Shown here piece after piece: positions 33,937 through 48,642 of a DNA stretch of 64,000 bases. The notes beneath the pieces are model-generated. The model was not told where the DNA came from. It ran no database searches and worked only from the letters and a program-made list of their open reading frames with translations. The DNA comes from an uncultured cyanobacterium. Lineage in GTDB: Bacteria > Cyanobacteriota > Cyanobacteriia > PCC-6307 > Cyanobiaceae. Both the position numbers and the translations under genes were made by a program. The stretch covers positions 1 through 64,000 of the forward strand of contig CAIQIA010000001.1 in assembly GCA_903871775.1 (NCBI GenBank), written 5' to 3'. The first letter of the stretch is position 1. Every line of letters starts with the position of its first letter.

Positions 33937-35220
33937 ATGGCAGACAGCGGCTGGCACCCCCACCTCTGGCATCCCCTGCGCCGCACCGGCGAGGGCCTGC
34001 CCCCCCTGCCCGTGCGCCGCGGCCGCGGGGTCTGGCTGGAGCTCGAGGACGGCCGCCAGCTGATCGATGCCATCAGCAGCTGGTGGGTGACGCTCCATGG
34101 CCATGGCGAACCCACCATCGCCGCCGCCATCGCCGCCCAGGCCCGCGATCTGGAGCAGGTGATCTTCGCCGACTTCCGCCACGGCCCCGCAGCCCGGCTG
34201 GCCGAACGGCTCTGCGGTCACTGGCCGGGCCTGTCGCGGGTGTTCTTCTCGGATGACGGCTCCACCGCCGTGGAGGTGGCCCTGAAGCTCGCCTGGCAGC
34301 ACCAGCAACGGCGGGACCCGCAGCGGCGGCAGCTGATCGCCTTTGAGGGCGCCTACCACGGGGACACGGTCGGCGCCATGGCCGTGGGCAGCCGCGGGCT
34401 GTTCAATGCCCCGTTCGAGCCGCTCCTCTTCCCGGTCGCCCGGGCCCCCTGGCCCGCCACCTGGTGGGATGACGATGGCGTCGACGCCCGCGAGGCGGCG
34501 GCCCTGCAGTCCCTGGAGGCCCTGCTGCAGACACCGACCGTGGCCGTGATCCTCGAGCCCCTCGTGCAGGGGGCCAGCGGCATGGCGATGGTGCGGCCGT
34601 CGTTCCTGCAGGGCGTCGCCGAACGCACCCGTGCGGCCGGGGCCCTGCTGATCGCCGACGAGGTGCTCACCGGCTTCGGCCGCACCGGGGACCTCTTCGC
34701 CTGCCGGCGCGCCGGCCTGACCCCCGACCTGGTGGCCCTCTCCAAGGGGCTCACGGGGGGGTTTTTGCCGATGAGCGTGACCCTGGCTGGCGAGACCCTG
34801 CATCAGAGCTTCTGCGGTGCCGATCCGACGGCCATGTTCTTCCATGGCCACAGCTTCACCGCCAACCCCCTCGGCTGTGCGGCGGCCCTGGCCAGCCTTG
34901 ACCTGCTGGAGGCCGATCCCGGCCGCCCCCAGCGGCTGGAGCAGCTGCACCGGCCCCGGCTGCAGATCCTGGCCCGCCATCCGCTGGTGCAGCGTCCGCG
35001 GCTGTTAGGGACCATCGCCGCCTTCGACCTGCGGGGGCCGTCGGGCTACCTGCAACCGGCCGGCCGTGAACTGCAGCGGCTCTGCCTGGCCCAGGGGGTC
35101 TACCTGCGTCCCCTCGGCTCGGTGGTGTACCTGATGCCACCGCTGGTGATCAGCGCGGCCGAACTGGATCGCTGCTATGCGGCGCTGCAGCAGGGCCTCG
35201 CCCAGCTGACACCGGCCTAG
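33937..35220 (+). CDS. bioA: Adenosylmethionine-8-amino-7-oxononanoate transaminase
   Basis: 427 residues. Class III aminotransferase: LIDAISSWWVTLHGHGEP (substrate site), SDDGSTAVEVALKLA, AFEGAYHGDTVGAMAVG, LIADEVLTGFGRTG, and VALSKGLTGGFLP with the PLP lysine in SKGLT. It converts KAPA to DAPA using S-adenosylmethionine as amino donor, the step before BioD. The rest of the pathway (bioF-K-C-D) lies at 10.4-13.8 kb. Its stop overlaps the convergent DUF3143 stop by 3 bp. Confidence 0.95.
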   Translation: MADSGWHPHLWHPLRRTGEGLPPLPVRRGRGVWLELEDGRQLIDAISSWWVTLHGHGEPTIAAAIAAQARDLEQVIFADFRHGPAARLAERLCGHWPGLSRVFFSDDGSTAVEVALKLAWQHQQRRDPQRRQLIAFEGAYHGDTVGAMAVGSRGLFNAPFEPLLFPVARAPWPATWWDDDGVDAREAAALQSLEALLQTPTVAVILEPLVQGASGMAMVRPSFLQGVAERTRAAGALLIADEVLTGFGRTGDLFACRRAGLTPDLVALSKGLTGGFLPMSVTLAGETLHQSFCGADPTAMFFHGHSFTANPLGCAAALASLDLLEADPGRPQRLEQLHRPRLQILARHPLVQRPRLLGTIAAFDLRGPSGYLQPAGRELQRLCLAQGVYLRPLGSVVYLMPPLVISAAELDRCYAALQQGLAQLTPA

Positions 35221-35477
35221 GGACCGGCCTGCAGGGCCGCCTCCAGATCGGCGCGGCTGAGGCCGTAGGAGAACTGGCGGGTCGTGGTGCCCGCGGTGGT
35301 CGTCCAGTGCACCACCAGACCATCACTGAGCAGCTCGAGGCGGGCGGTCCAGGGATCCCGTCGCAACTCCCAGCAGGAGGGATCCTCGGGGTGACGCTCA
35401 AAACCGCTGGACCCCAGCCAGTCCTCCAGGGCGGGCAGGGAATGGTGGTACAGCGGCGTCTCAGGGGAGGGGAGCAT
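35217..35477 (-). CDS. DUF3143 family protein
   Basis: 86 residues from the ATG at 35477. TPLYHHSLPALEDWLGSSGF, DPSCWELRRDPWTARLELLSDGL (shown in part) and FSYGLSRADLEAALQAGP match the small DUF3143 proteins conserved in cyanobacteria. Its start overlaps the end of the J-domain gene by 17 bp, so the two are translated from one mRNA. No function is known. Confidence 0.75.
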   Translation of the reverse strand: MLPSPETPLYHHSLPALEDWLGSSGFERHPEDPSCWELRRDPWTARLELLSDGLVVHWTTTAGTTTRQFSYGLSRADLEAALQAGP

Positions 35478-35862
35478 CGTGCAGCAGCGCCATGCCCCGC
35501 CACCATGCCAGGCCGACCCCCAGCACCAGGGAAAAGCCGAGGGCACCGCCGAGCAGCACCAGGGCGAACCACTCGCCGCCGGACAGGGGACGACGCGAAG
35601 CCGTCTCCGGCGCCAGAACCAGCGGTGGCGCCGCGGCGAGGGAAAGCTGATGGTCGTAGACCCGACGACGGTCGGGGTCGCTGAGGATGGCATAGGCCTC
35701 CTGCAGGTCCGTGAAGGCCAGGGTGGCCTCGGCGGCGGGCAGCACCGCCGTATCGGGGTGGAGCTGCTTGCTGCGCCGCCGGAAGGCCTGACGGATCTCC
35801 TCCGGGGTGGCCTGGGGATGCACACCCAGCCGCTGGTAGTGGGTGGTCCCGGGGGCAGACAC
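35461..35862 (-). CDS. J-domain (DnaJ-like) membrane protein
   Basis: 133 residues from a GTG start. An N-terminal J domain (HYQRLGVHPQATPEEIRQAFRR, then KQLHPDTAV with the diagnostic HPD tripeptide) is followed by one hydrophobic segment (about 96-118, GEWFALVLLGGALGFSLVLG). It has no zinc-finger or substrate-binding domains, so it should recruit a DnaK to the membrane rather than act as a general Hsp40. Divergent from rsmG with a 72-bp gap. Confidence 0.85.
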   Translation of the reverse strand: MSAPGTTHYQRLGVHPQATPEEIRQAFRRRSKQLHPDTAVLPAAEATLAFTDLQEAYAILSDPDRRRVYDHQLSLAAAPPLVLAPETASRRPLSGGEWFALVLLGGALGFSLVLGVGLAWWRGMALLHDAPLP

Positions 35863-35934
35863 GACCGCTGACTGTCGGCTGCAATCCTAAGAAGATTCCT
35901 CCGGCCCGGCGCCCCGCCTCCTCTGACAGCCTCC

Positions 35935-36660
35935 ATGCCCTGGTCCACGCTCGGCTGGTCCCCATCGGAGGAGCAGCTGACCCAGCTGCAGCGCCTGCAG
36001 GAGGAGCTGCGGCTCTGGAACGGCCGGCTGAACCTCACCCGTCTGGTGGAGGGAGAGGACTACTGGATCGGGCAGGTGTTTGACAGCCTCTGGCCCGTGG
36101 TCCCGTGGCTGCAGGCGCCTGCCGCCGCCACGGCGCCCCTCAGCGTGATCGATGTGGGCACCGGCGGCGGCTTCCCCGGCCTGGCCATCGCCATCGCCCT
36201 GCCCGGGGCCCGGCTGACCCTGGTGGATTCGGTGGGACGCAAGCTGGAGGCCGTGCGGGCGATGGCCACCACCCTGGGCCTGGCGGATCGGGTGGACCTG
36301 CGCTGTGAGCGGGCCGAGAAGACCGGCCGGGCCCGGGGCTGCCGCGGTCGGTTCCAGCTGGCGGTGGCCAGGGCGGTGGCCGCGGCGCCGGTGGTGGCGG
36401 AATACCTGGTGCCGTTGCTGGCCCCCGACGGAACGGCGCTGCTCTATCGGGGTCAGTGGACGATCGCCGATGGCGACGCGCTGCAGCGGGCGGCGGCGAC
36501 GCTGCAGGTGCGGGTGGAGCCCCCCCGGGCGCTGGACCTGCCGGGGGGTCGGGGCCGCCGCCACGTCATCGCCCTCAACCCCCTGGGCCCCTGCCCGGCC
36601 GCCTACCCGCGGCCGGTCGGAGTGCCCGCCAAGCATCCCCTGGGGGACAACCCCACTTAG
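35935..36660 (+). CDS. rsmG: 16S rRNA (guanine-527-N7)-methyltransferase
   Basis: 241 residues. RsmG/GidB layout: [11 protein letters not shown] near the N-terminus, a SAM site [17 protein letters not shown], then [15 protein letters not shown] and a late [13 protein letters not shown]. It methylates G527 of 16S rRNA. Its last bases overlap the convergent aldo/keto reductase by 4 bp. Confidence 0.93.
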   Translation: MPWSTLGWSPSEEQLTQLQRLQEELRLWNGRLNLTRLVEGEDYWIGQVFDSLWPVVPWLQAPAAATAPLSVIDVGTGGGFPGLAIAIALPGARLTLVDSVGRKLEAVRAMATTLGLADRVDLRCERAEKTGRARGCRGRFQLAVARAVAAAPVVAEYLVPLLAPDGTALLYRGQWTIADGDALQRAAATLQVRVEPPRALDLPGGRGRRHVIALNPLGPCPAAYPRPVGVPAKHPLGDNPT

Positions 36661-37874
36661 GCACTGCCGAGGCGCCCCACCGACGGGCCGGCCAGGCGAT
36701 GGTGCAGGTCGCGCAGGATGGCGGGGATCTGCTCCCGCCAGGGACTGGCGGCCAGCACCCGGCGCAGGTCATCGGCGCTCACCGGCTCGAGGCCGCCGGC
36801 CCCGGGATCCACGAAGGCGGCGGCGTTCTGCCCCGGGAACCAGTGCCCCCCCTGGCCAAGCAGGCCGTAGCGGGCCCGGCAGAAGCCCTGCAGGTCCCAG
36901 CCCTCCAGAAGCGTGTGCAGCCACAGCAGCACGGGCAGGTTGATCTCGCCGGGGGTCTGGGGCCAGTCGGGCAGCCCTTCGGACCAGCTGGACAACCAGG
37001 CCGCACCGTGGCGGTCGAGCAGGGCGGCCTGCAGGCGAGCATCCACCGGCGGCACCAGGGCGGCCGCCTGGTCCAGCAGCGCGACGGCCTCCAGATGCAG
37101 ATCCAGGTCGGCGGGGCGGGCGGCGCCGACGCTGATGGTGTGCACCTCAGGGGTGGCCAGGCAGAAGAGATCGTTGAAAACGATCGGATGCAGGGGGGCA
37201 CAGAGCTCCAGCAGACGCGGCGATGGGCTGTGCAGATGCCCGCCCTTGTCGGTGGGGCTGATCAGGAACACCCCCATGTCGTGCCGCCGGGCCGCCTGCA
37301 GGGCCGGGGTGTTGTCGCGGCGGATGTAGTACCAGTGCAGGTTGATGTAGTCGAAGGCGTCGCTGGCGATGGCCTCGAGGATCAGCGGCAGGGGCGCGTG
37401 GGTCGAGAAGCCCACATGGCCGATGCGCCCCTGCCGCTGCCAGCGGTCCAGCACCTCCCGGCAGCCCCCCGGTCGCAGGGTCTGGTGGAGATGGTCGGGC
37501 CGGTTGATGCCATGGACGGCGACCAGATCAACGCGCTCCACCTGCAGCCGCTCGAAGCTCAGGCTCAGCTCAGCCTCGAACCGGGCCGGGTCGACGTCGG
37601 GGGGCACCTTGGTCTGCAGCAGGCGGCGGGGGTCAGGACACCGGGCCATGGCCAGACCCAGCTGCCGTTCGGAGGTGCCGTAGTGACGGGCGGTCTCGAC
37701 ATGGTGGAGACCGGCATCACGGGCCGCCCGCAGCACCGCCTCGACCTGCGCCTGGGAGGCATCGAGCAGCTCCGCCGGCGGCAGATCGCTCCAGCTCTGC
37801 TGGAACCGCATCCCCCCCAGGGACAGCAGCGGCATCGGCAGCCCTGTGCGACCGAAGCGGCGGGTCGGGATCAT
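36657..37874 (-). CDS. Aldo/keto reductase, distal gene of the Ycf35-ferredoxin cluster
   Basis: 405 residues. TIM-barrel AKR motifs: [37 protein letters not shown] with the Tyr, LLQTKVPPD with the Lys, [10 protein letters not shown] with the His, and [12 protein letters not shown]. The Asp normally four to five residues before the Tyr is Glu here (VETARHYG). The C-terminal part is helical without an Fe-S motif; the ferredoxin partner is instead encoded by the overlapping upstream gene (ATGA). The fused-ferredoxin relatives suggest electron transfer between the two (inference). Confidence 0.85.
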   Translation of the reverse strand: MIPTRRFGRTGLPMPLLSLGGMRFQQSWSDLPPAELLDASQAQVEAVLRAARDAGLHHVETARHYGTSERQLGLAMARCPDPRRLLQTKVPPDVDPARFEAELSLSFERLQVERVDLVAVHGINRPDHLHQTLRPGGCREVLDRWQRQGRIGHVGFSTHAPLPLILEAIASDAFDYINLHWYYIRRDNTPALQAARRHDMGVFLISPTDKGGHLHSPSPRLLELCAPLHPIVFNDLFCLATPEVHTISVGAARPADLDLHLEAVALLDQAAALVPPVDARLQAALLDRHGAAWLSSWSEGLPDWPQTPGEINLPVLLWLHTLLEGWDLQGFCRARYGLLGQGGHWFPGQNAAAFVDPGAGGLEPVSADDLRRVLAASPWREQIPAILRDLHHRLAGPSVGRLGSA

Positions 37875-38251
37875 CGCCGGGGCAGCAGTCGCCGGGGTCG
37901 GCTGGGGCTGGGCAGGCCGAGGGGGAGCAGGTCCTGGTCCTCCAACCGGCGGCGCAGGTCGGGAAGCTGCTCGGGCTCGACCCAGTGAATGCAGTCCACC
38001 GGACAGGTCTCGATCGCCTCCTGGATCCGCTCCTGGCTGTCGCCGTCCTGGCGGATCACCCGCGAGCGCCCCAGGCCGGGCTCGACGACGAAGGTGTTGC
38101 AGGCCACATGGGCGCAGTAGCGGCAGCCGATGCAGACAGCCTCGTCAACCCAGACGGCCCGTTCCCGCAGCTCTCCCCCCAGCAGGGGTTCTCGCCCGCT
38201 GCGCTGCCGCTCCGGGTCGGGGTCAACGTCGAAGAGCAGACCGGGATCCAT
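37871..38251 (-). CDS. [4Fe-4S] ferredoxin-like protein
   Basis: 126 residues. CIGCRYCAHVACNTFVVE (C-x2-C-x2-C-x4-C) followed by ETCPVDCIHWVEP, which supplies a remote CPxxC. This gives one four-cysteine cluster, possibly with a second partial one. An acidic N-terminus and a basic, Pro/Arg-rich tail ([12 protein letters not shown]) flank it. It overlaps the aldo/keto reductase start by 4 bp and is 20 bp downstream of ycf35. Probable electron donor to the reductase or to another cluster-linked enzyme. Confidence 0.85.
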   Translation of the reverse strand: MDPGLLFDVDPDPERQRSGREPLLGGELRERAVWVDEAVCIGCRYCAHVACNTFVVEPGLGRSRVIRQDGDSQERIQEAIETCPVDCIHWVEPEQLPDLRRRLEDQDLLPLGLPSPSRPRRLLPRR

Positions 38252-38271
38252 GGCCGCCGCCCCAGCGGGGC

Positions 38272-38664
38272 TCAGTCCTGCCAGCGGGTGACGACCAGCT
38301 CGATGCTGCCGTCCTGGCTGGTGCGCTGCTCGGACACCTGGAAGCCCTCGCTGGCGGAACCGGCGAGGATCGCCTGCAGGGCATAGCGCTGGTGCAGCTG
38401 GGACAGGAACCGTTCGATCGGCGCCGGACGGTTCCAGAGGTCCAGGTCGGTCACCAGGTCAAAGTGGCCGGCCTGGGCATTCCAGCGGAAGCCGATGTCA
38501 CTGGCGCCGTCTTGCAGGCAGACCACATCGGCGGCTTCTTGCTGACCCCGGTAGCCCCTGACCGCAGCCTGGCCTTCCTTGGGGTCAAGACCAAGATCCC
38601 GCAGGGCCGCCAGCAGGGACTCCCGGTCGCGGAGCTCAGTGCGGACCGTGCTGAAGTGCGACAT
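38272..38664 (-). CDS. ycf35: Ycf35 (DUF1257) protein
   Basis: 130 residues beginning MSHFSTVRTELRDRESLLAAL, the invariant start of the Ycf35 family conserved in cyanobacteria and red/green plastids. A later YALQAILAGSASEGF and a final VVTRW fit the family. Function is not known; conservation with photosynthetic lineages suggests a role in pigment or Fe-S metabolism. Its start lies inside the 3' end of the DUF2997 gene (29-bp overlap). Confidence 0.88.
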   Translation of the reverse strand: MSHFSTVRTELRDRESLLAALRDLGLDPKEGQAAVRGYRGQQEAADVVCLQDGASDIGFRWNAQAGHFDLVTDLDLWNRPAPIERFLSQLHQRYALQAILAGSASEGFQVSEQRTSQDGSIELVVTRWQD

Positions 38665-38878
38665 GGTGAACGTTGGCGGAGGACGAGACGGTGTCGGTCA
38701 GGACGGTGGTGGCCGAGGAGGCGTAGTGGTCAGTGGTGGGCACTGAACTCACGACGGGGCCCAGACGCGCCTCGATGGCCGCCGTGAGCGCCGTGCAGGC
38801 GGGGCCCGCCATTCCTTCGACAAGCTCTTCGACCCGCCCATCCGGCCGGATGCGGTAGCGGAGAACCTGCTCGGGCAC
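38636..38878 (-). CDS. DUF2997 family protein
   Basis: 80 residues from a GTG at 38878. The opening LRYRIRPDGRVEELVEGMAGPAC matches the small DUF2997 proteins that pair with Ycf35 in cyanobacteria (C-x-x-L region ACTALTAAIE). It is 52 bp below the HEAT-repeat gene and overlaps ycf35 by 29 bp. Function unknown. Confidence 0.7.
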   Translation of the reverse strand: MPEQVLRYRIRPDGRVEELVEGMAGPACTALTAAIEARLGPVVSSVPTTDHYASSATTVLTDTVSSSANVHHVALQHGPH

Positions 38879-38930
38879 CGTGGCGGATCGGGTGCTGATT
38901 ATGGTAACGACATCGGCGGGAAATCGGCGT

Positions 38931-39749
38931 TCAGCCCCAGGCAAGCAACCCTTCGTCGCCGAGGGTCTGCAGCCTCCCCAGAATCTCGGGATCCTCCAGT
39001 TGTTCGAGGGCGTTGCGGGCGTCGTCGCGCACCCCCGGATCGGGATCCTGGAGCAGGGCCTCGAGCAGCGCCTCCGCCACCAGGCCGGCCTGGGCAGGGG
39101 GCAACAGCGGGTGCAGGCGGCCAAGGCCCCAGGCACAGTTGCTGCGCACCAGGGGCTCGCCGTCGATGCGCAGGCTCTGGATCAGGGGCATCACCGCCTC
39201 GGGCCGCTGCGCCTCCAGGCCCAGACAGGCATCGGCCAGGGACGTGGCCGCCATCAGCCGCACGGCGGCGATGTCGCCGGCCAGGGAGCGCACCAGGGCC
39301 GGCACCACCTCGGGACGGCCGAAATTGGCGGCGGTCCAGGCCAGGGCCTTGCGGACGAAACCATTGGGATCAGCCTCCAGCCGCTGCAGCACGGTGACAA
39401 CGGCACGGTCGTCGGGGGTGCGCCCCAGGGCGTAAGCCGCGCTCATGCGCAGGATCGGGCACGGGTCAGCGAGCACCTGCAACAGGGCTGGCACCGCCCT
39501 GGGCTCCCGCTGCTCGCAGAACAGCCGCAGGGCCTGCAGGCGGGTGTCGTGGTCCCCCTGCAGCAGCTGTTGCAGGGCGGCGTCCCGATCCAGGGACGGA
39601 GGCGAGAGGCCCGGAGCGGCGGCGGCCTGCTGATCCAGGTCTGCCACCAGCAGGTCCAGGGGATCGGGGGCTTCCTCGGCCTGCAGCTCCCCGGCGAGCA
39701 GCGAGGGATCGAGGGGCAGCCGCTGGGGGTGATCGGGCGACTGGCTCAT
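38931..39749 (-). CDS. HEAT-repeat (PBS-lyase-type) protein
   Basis: 272 residues from the ATG at 39749. After an acidic N-terminus, residues about 65-265 are HEAT units: DTRLQALRLFCEQREPRAVP, CPILRMSAAYALGRTPDDRA, NGFVRKALAWTAANFGRPEV, AAVRLMAATSLADACL, PLVRSNCAWGLGRL and PGVRDDARNALEQLEDPEI. Resembles phycobilin-lyase-like or scaffold HEAT proteins of cyanobacteria. No catalytic residues can be assigned. Its ATG overlaps the stop of the 41-aa membrane peptide upstream. Confidence 0.8.
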   Translation of the reverse strand: MSQSPDHPQRLPLDPSLLAGELQAEEAPDPLDLLVADLDQQAAAAPGLSPPSLDRDAALQQLLQGDHDTRLQALRLFCEQREPRAVPALLQVLADPCPILRMSAAYALGRTPDDRAVVTVLQRLEADPNGFVRKALAWTAANFGRPEVVPALVRSLAGDIAAVRLMAATSLADACLGLEAQRPEAVMPLIQSLRIDGEPLVRSNCAWGLGRLHPLLPPAQAGLVAEALLEALLQDPDPGVRDDARNALEQLEDPEILGRLQTLGDEGLLAWG

Positions 39750-39871
39750 GAGAGGGGGGCCGGTGCCGCCATGTCGCCGGGCAGCCAGATCCTGGCGCTC
39801 ACCGCCAGCAGGGCGAGGGAGAAGAGCAGCACGATCAGCGCCGGCAGCACGCGGGAGCGGAAGAAGGACAT
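39746..39871 (-). CDS. 41-aa single-span membrane protein
   Basis: A 41-residue frame from the ATG at 39871. It starts MSFFRSRVLPALIVLLFSLA, has one hydrophobic helix (about residues 8-26), and a short polar tail rich in Pro/Ala. Its stop overlaps the HEAT-gene start codon by ATGA, which argues that it is translated. The positive N-terminus predicts an inward-facing start. Resembles the size of small photosystem or assembly subunits, but no family was recognised. Confidence 0.55.
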   Translation of the reverse strand: MSFFRSRVLPALIVLLFSLALLAVSARIWLPGDMAAPAPLS

Positions 39872-39933
39872 CGGGCGGGGGCGGCAGCCGCAGGGCAGAT
39901 GGCTCCATTGTCGATGACCTGGATGCCCCTAGG

Positions 39934-41229
39934 GTGCGGCCCATCCGTCGCTGGGTCGCCTTGTCCGTTCGTGCTGACCGCTGGCATCGCCTGCTGACCG
40001 TCGGCGCCGAAGGCGTGGCCAGCGGCGTTCCCCTGATGGTGGGCAGCAAGCTGCTGCAGGGATGGCTCACCGCGAGCCAGGTGCCGCTCACGCTGATCGG
40101 CCTGCTGAGCGTCGCCGAACTGCCCTACACGCTCAAGCTGTTCTGGGCGCCGTTGCTGGACCGCTGGCCGCTGCCCTGGCCGGACCGCCGGCGCGGCTGG
40201 ATGCTGGTGCTGCAGATCACCCTGGCCATCGTGATCGCGGCGATGGCGTTGCTGCAGCCGAGCACGAACCCTGCAAGCCTGACGGCCATCGGCGTGGCGG
40301 CGCTGCTGCTGGCGACCTGCAGCGCCACCCAGGACATCGTGATCGACGCCTACCGCACCGATCTGTTGCCCGACGCCGAACGGGGTCCGGGCGCGGCGGC
40401 AGCCACCCTCGGCTACCGGGCCGCGATGCTGGCGGTGGGGGCCGGTGGCTTTCTGCTGGCGGGCCGCTACGGCTGGCCGACGGCCTTCCTGAGCGCGGCG
40501 GCGCTCGTGGCCGCCGTGATCCCCTTCACCATCACGGCACCGACCCTGCGACCGGTGCAGCATGCAGTCACCAGCCTGCGCCAGGCGGTGCTCGGACCGG
40601 CCCGCGAATTTCTGCACAGGGCAGGCCCGAACCGGAGCTGGCAGCTGCTGCTGCTGGTGCTGCTCTACCGCTGGCCCGATGGTCTGCTCAGCGCCATGGC
40701 GATTCCCTTCCTGAAGTTGGAGGGCTTCAGCGACGCCCAGATCGGCCTGGTGCAGGGGGGCTGGGCCATCGCCGCCACGATGGTGGGCACCGTGCTCGGC
40801 GGCGCCCTGTTCGCCTGGCTGGGCATGAACCGCTCCCTCTGGCTGTTCGCCGCCGTGGGGGCCGTCGGCAACCTCAGCTACTGGGCGCTGGCACGCTTCG
40901 GCGGTGGCTTCGCCGGGCTGGTGACGGCCGTGAGCCTCGAGAACATCAGTGGCGGCATGGTCGGTGCGGTGTTCGTTGCCCTGCTGATGAGCCTCTGCAA
41001 CCCGCGCTTCTCCGCGACCCAGTACGCGCTGCTCTCAGGCGTGTACGCCCTCAGCCGGTCGCTCCTCTCGGCACCGGCCGGCGTCGTGGCCGAGCGGCTG
41101 GGCTGGCCGGGCTTTTTCCTGTTCACCGTGGCAACGGCCGTGCCGGGCTTCCTGCTCCTGGGGCGCATCGCTCCCTGGGGCGAGCAGGAAGCCCGGGGTG
41201 CCTTCGACCCCGAGCGCGATCCCACCTGA
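39934..41229 (+). CDS. AmpG-like MFS transporter
   Basis: 431 residues from a GTG at 39934; earlier frames run into the divergent small-membrane gene. Twelve-helix MFS with the AmpG-type signatures ELPYTLKLFWAPLLDRW and ATQDIVIDAYRTDLLPDAERG, and a later YRWPDGLLSAMAIPFL. Family knowledge: AmpG imports anhydro-muropeptides for cell-wall recycling, and relatives carry acetyl-CoA. Substrate here is unproven. Convergent with rlmN (22-bp gap). Confidence 0.85.
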   Translation: MRPIRRWVALSVRADRWHRLLTVGAEGVASGVPLMVGSKLLQGWLTASQVPLTLIGLLSVAELPYTLKLFWAPLLDRWPLPWPDRRRGWMLVLQITLAIVIAAMALLQPSTNPASLTAIGVAALLLATCSATQDIVIDAYRTDLLPDAERGPGAAAATLGYRAAMLAVGAGGFLLAGRYGWPTAFLSAAALVAAVIPFTITAPTLRPVQHAVTSLRQAVLGPAREFLHRAGPNRSWQLLLLVLLYRWPDGLLSAMAIPFLKLEGFSDAQIGLVQGGWAIAATMVGTVLGGALFAWLGMNRSLWLFAAVGAVGNLSYWALARFGGGFAGLVTAVSLENISGGMVGAVFVALLMSLCNPRFSATQYALLSGVYALSRSLLSAPAGVVAERLGWPGFFLFTVATAVPGFLLLGRIAPWGEQEARGAFDPERDPT

Positions 41230-41251
41230 AGCCGACCACCACCGGGAGACG

Positions 41252-46646
<5,395 letters not shown>

Positions 46647-46678
46647 TCAGGCAAGACAGCAGATGAACCCGATGCAGC

Positions 46679-48583
46679 TCAACGGGCTGCGACGGCATCG
46701 ATGATGGTGCGATTCATCAGCACACGACCGGTGGTGGTGAGCAGGAACCGACTGATGAGGGCACCGTCTTCGTCAAAGCGGTCACGGCGGAACTTCCATT
46801 GCTCAATGCGGGTACCATCACTGAGAACTTCTGAGGAAAGCGGCTCGCGGGAGTCATCCTCGTCATCAACCTCGCCGTTGAAACGAACCCAGACCCAGTC
46901 GTGCAGGCCGAGGAACTTCTCCTCGTAGGCATTGCAGACATCAGACATGCTGGCAAAGGTGAACTTGCGGTCACCAAACTTGGGATGGGCTTTTTCCTGA
47001 CGGGTCGCCGTGAGGTAATAGGCTCCCAACACCATGTCCTGGGAGGGCGTAATGATGGGCTCACCGGTGGCTGGTGACAGGATGTTGTTGCTGGCCAGCA
47101 TCAACATCCGAGCTTCTGTCTGAGATTCAAGGGCCAAAGGCACATGGACGGCCATCTGATCTCCGTCAAAGTCAGCGTTAAAGGCTGGACAGACAAGCGG
47201 ATGGAGCTGGATTGCCCTGCCATCCACGAGCTTGGGCTCAAACGCCTGAATACCCAGTCGGTGCAGAGTCGGTGCACGATTCAGGAGAATCGGATGACCA
47301 TCAATCACCTCCTGAAGCACCTGCATGACTTCATCATCACCTCTCTGAATGAGTTTCTTGGCGGCCTTGATGTTGTTAACGATGTTCTGGCGAATCAGAC
47401 GATGGATCACAAAGGGCTGGAACAGCTCGATGGCCATCTCCTTGGGGAGGCCGCATTGATGCATTTTCAGCTTTGGACCGACCACGATGACGGAACGGCC
47501 CGAGTAGTCAACACGCTTACCAAGAAGGTTTTGGCGGAAACGCCCTTGTTTGCCCTCAATGATGTCACTGAGAGACTTGAGGGGTCTGTTGTTGGCCCCA
47601 ACAACCGTCCGCCCTCGGCGTCCATTATCAATCAGCGCATCAACGGCCTCCTGCAGCATCCGCTTTTCGTTGCGGATGATAATCTCAGGAGCAAGAATTT
47701 CCTGCAACCGCGCCAAACGGTTGTTGCGGTTAATCACCCTGCGGTAGAGGTCATTCAGATCACTGGTGGCAAAGCGACCGCCATCAAGCTGAACCATGGG
47801 CCGCAGGTCTGGCGGAATCACCGGGATGGCATCCAACACCATCCACTCGGGCCGAGCACTGGTGGCAATGAAGTTGTCGATGACCCTGAGCCGCTTGATC
47901 AACTTAGCTCGTTTCTGACCCTTGCTGCCGTTGATCTCTTCCCTCAGTTCTTCAGCGATCTGCTGGAGATCAAGATCCTCGAGGAGCCGCTTGAGGGCTT
48001 CGGCCCCAATACCGACTTCAGGCTCGTTTTCAATCTCCGAGTCTTCCGCAAAGATTTCATCCTCAATCTCAAGCCATTCATCCTCCGTCAGGAGCTGCTT
48101 GTACTTCAGGGTCTTGTGATCACCGGCATCAAGAACAACATAGCAGTTGAAATAAACAATCTGCTCAACGTCTCTGAGCGGCATATCCAGGAGGATAGCC
48201 ACATAGCTGGGAATGCCCTTGAGATACCAGACATGGGACACAGGGGCTGCGAGCTTGATGAAGCCCATCCGATGCCGGCGCACCCGACTCTCTGTGACCT
48301 CAACGCCACAGCGTTCGCAGACAATGCCCCGGTGACGGACCCGTTTGTATTTCCCGCAGTGGCATTCCCAGTCTTTTGAGGGACCAAAGATCTTCTCGCA
48401 GAAAAGACCGTCCATCTCCGGCTTGAGCGTCCGGTAATTGATGGTTTCTGGCTTGGTGACCTCACCGACGACCTGGCCGTTCGGAAGTGTTCGCTGTCCC
48501 CACTGCATGATTCGGTCTGGGGATGCGAGCGTGATCTTGACGTAGTCGAAGTGGCTTTCCGTACGGAGGTTGCTGTTGGTCAT
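46679..48583 (-). CDS. rpoC1: RNA polymerase gamma subunit (beta' N-terminal part)
   Basis: 634 residues. Zinc-ribbon cysteines in [23 protein letters not shown] (partly quoted), [15 protein letters not shown], and the catalytic aspartate loop [15 protein letters not shown] coordinating Mg2+. Separate rpoC1/rpoC2 genes are the cyanobacterial arrangement. It lies 65 bp ahead of rpoC2 and 59 bp behind rpoB, all on the minus strand. Confidence 0.97.
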   Translation of the reverse strand: MTNSNLRTESHFDYVKITLASPDRIMQWGQRTLPNGQVVGEVTKPETINYRTLKPEMDGLFCEKIFGPSKDWECHCGKYKRVRHRGIVCERCGVEVTESRVRRHRMGFIKLAAPVSHVWYLKGIPSYVAILLDMPLRDVEQIVYFNCYVVLDAGDHKTLKYKQLLTEDEWLEIEDEIFAEDSEIENEPEVGIGAEALKRLLEDLDLQQIAEELREEINGSKGQKRAKLIKRLRVIDNFIATSARPEWMVLDAIPVIPPDLRPMVQLDGGRFATSDLNDLYRRVINRNNRLARLQEILAPEIIIRNEKRMLQEAVDALIDNGRRGRTVVGANNRPLKSLSDIIEGKQGRFRQNLLGKRVDYSGRSVIVVGPKLKMHQCGLPKEMAIELFQPFVIHRLIRQNIVNNIKAAKKLIQRGDDEVMQVLQEVIDGHPILLNRAPTLHRLGIQAFEPKLVDGRAIQLHPLVCPAFNADFDGDQMAVHVPLALESQTEARMLMLASNNILSPATGEPIITPSQDMVLGAYYLTATRQEKAHPKFGDRKFTFASMSDVCNAYEEKFLGLHDWVWVRFNGEVDDEDDSREPLSSEVLSDGTRIEQWKFRRDRFDEDGALISRFLLTTTGRVLMNRTIIDAVAAR

Positions 48584-48642
48584 GACCTGTGTTCGGACGA
48601 TGGAGAAAGATCAGCGGAACAAGACTGGAATCAACCGAGGAA

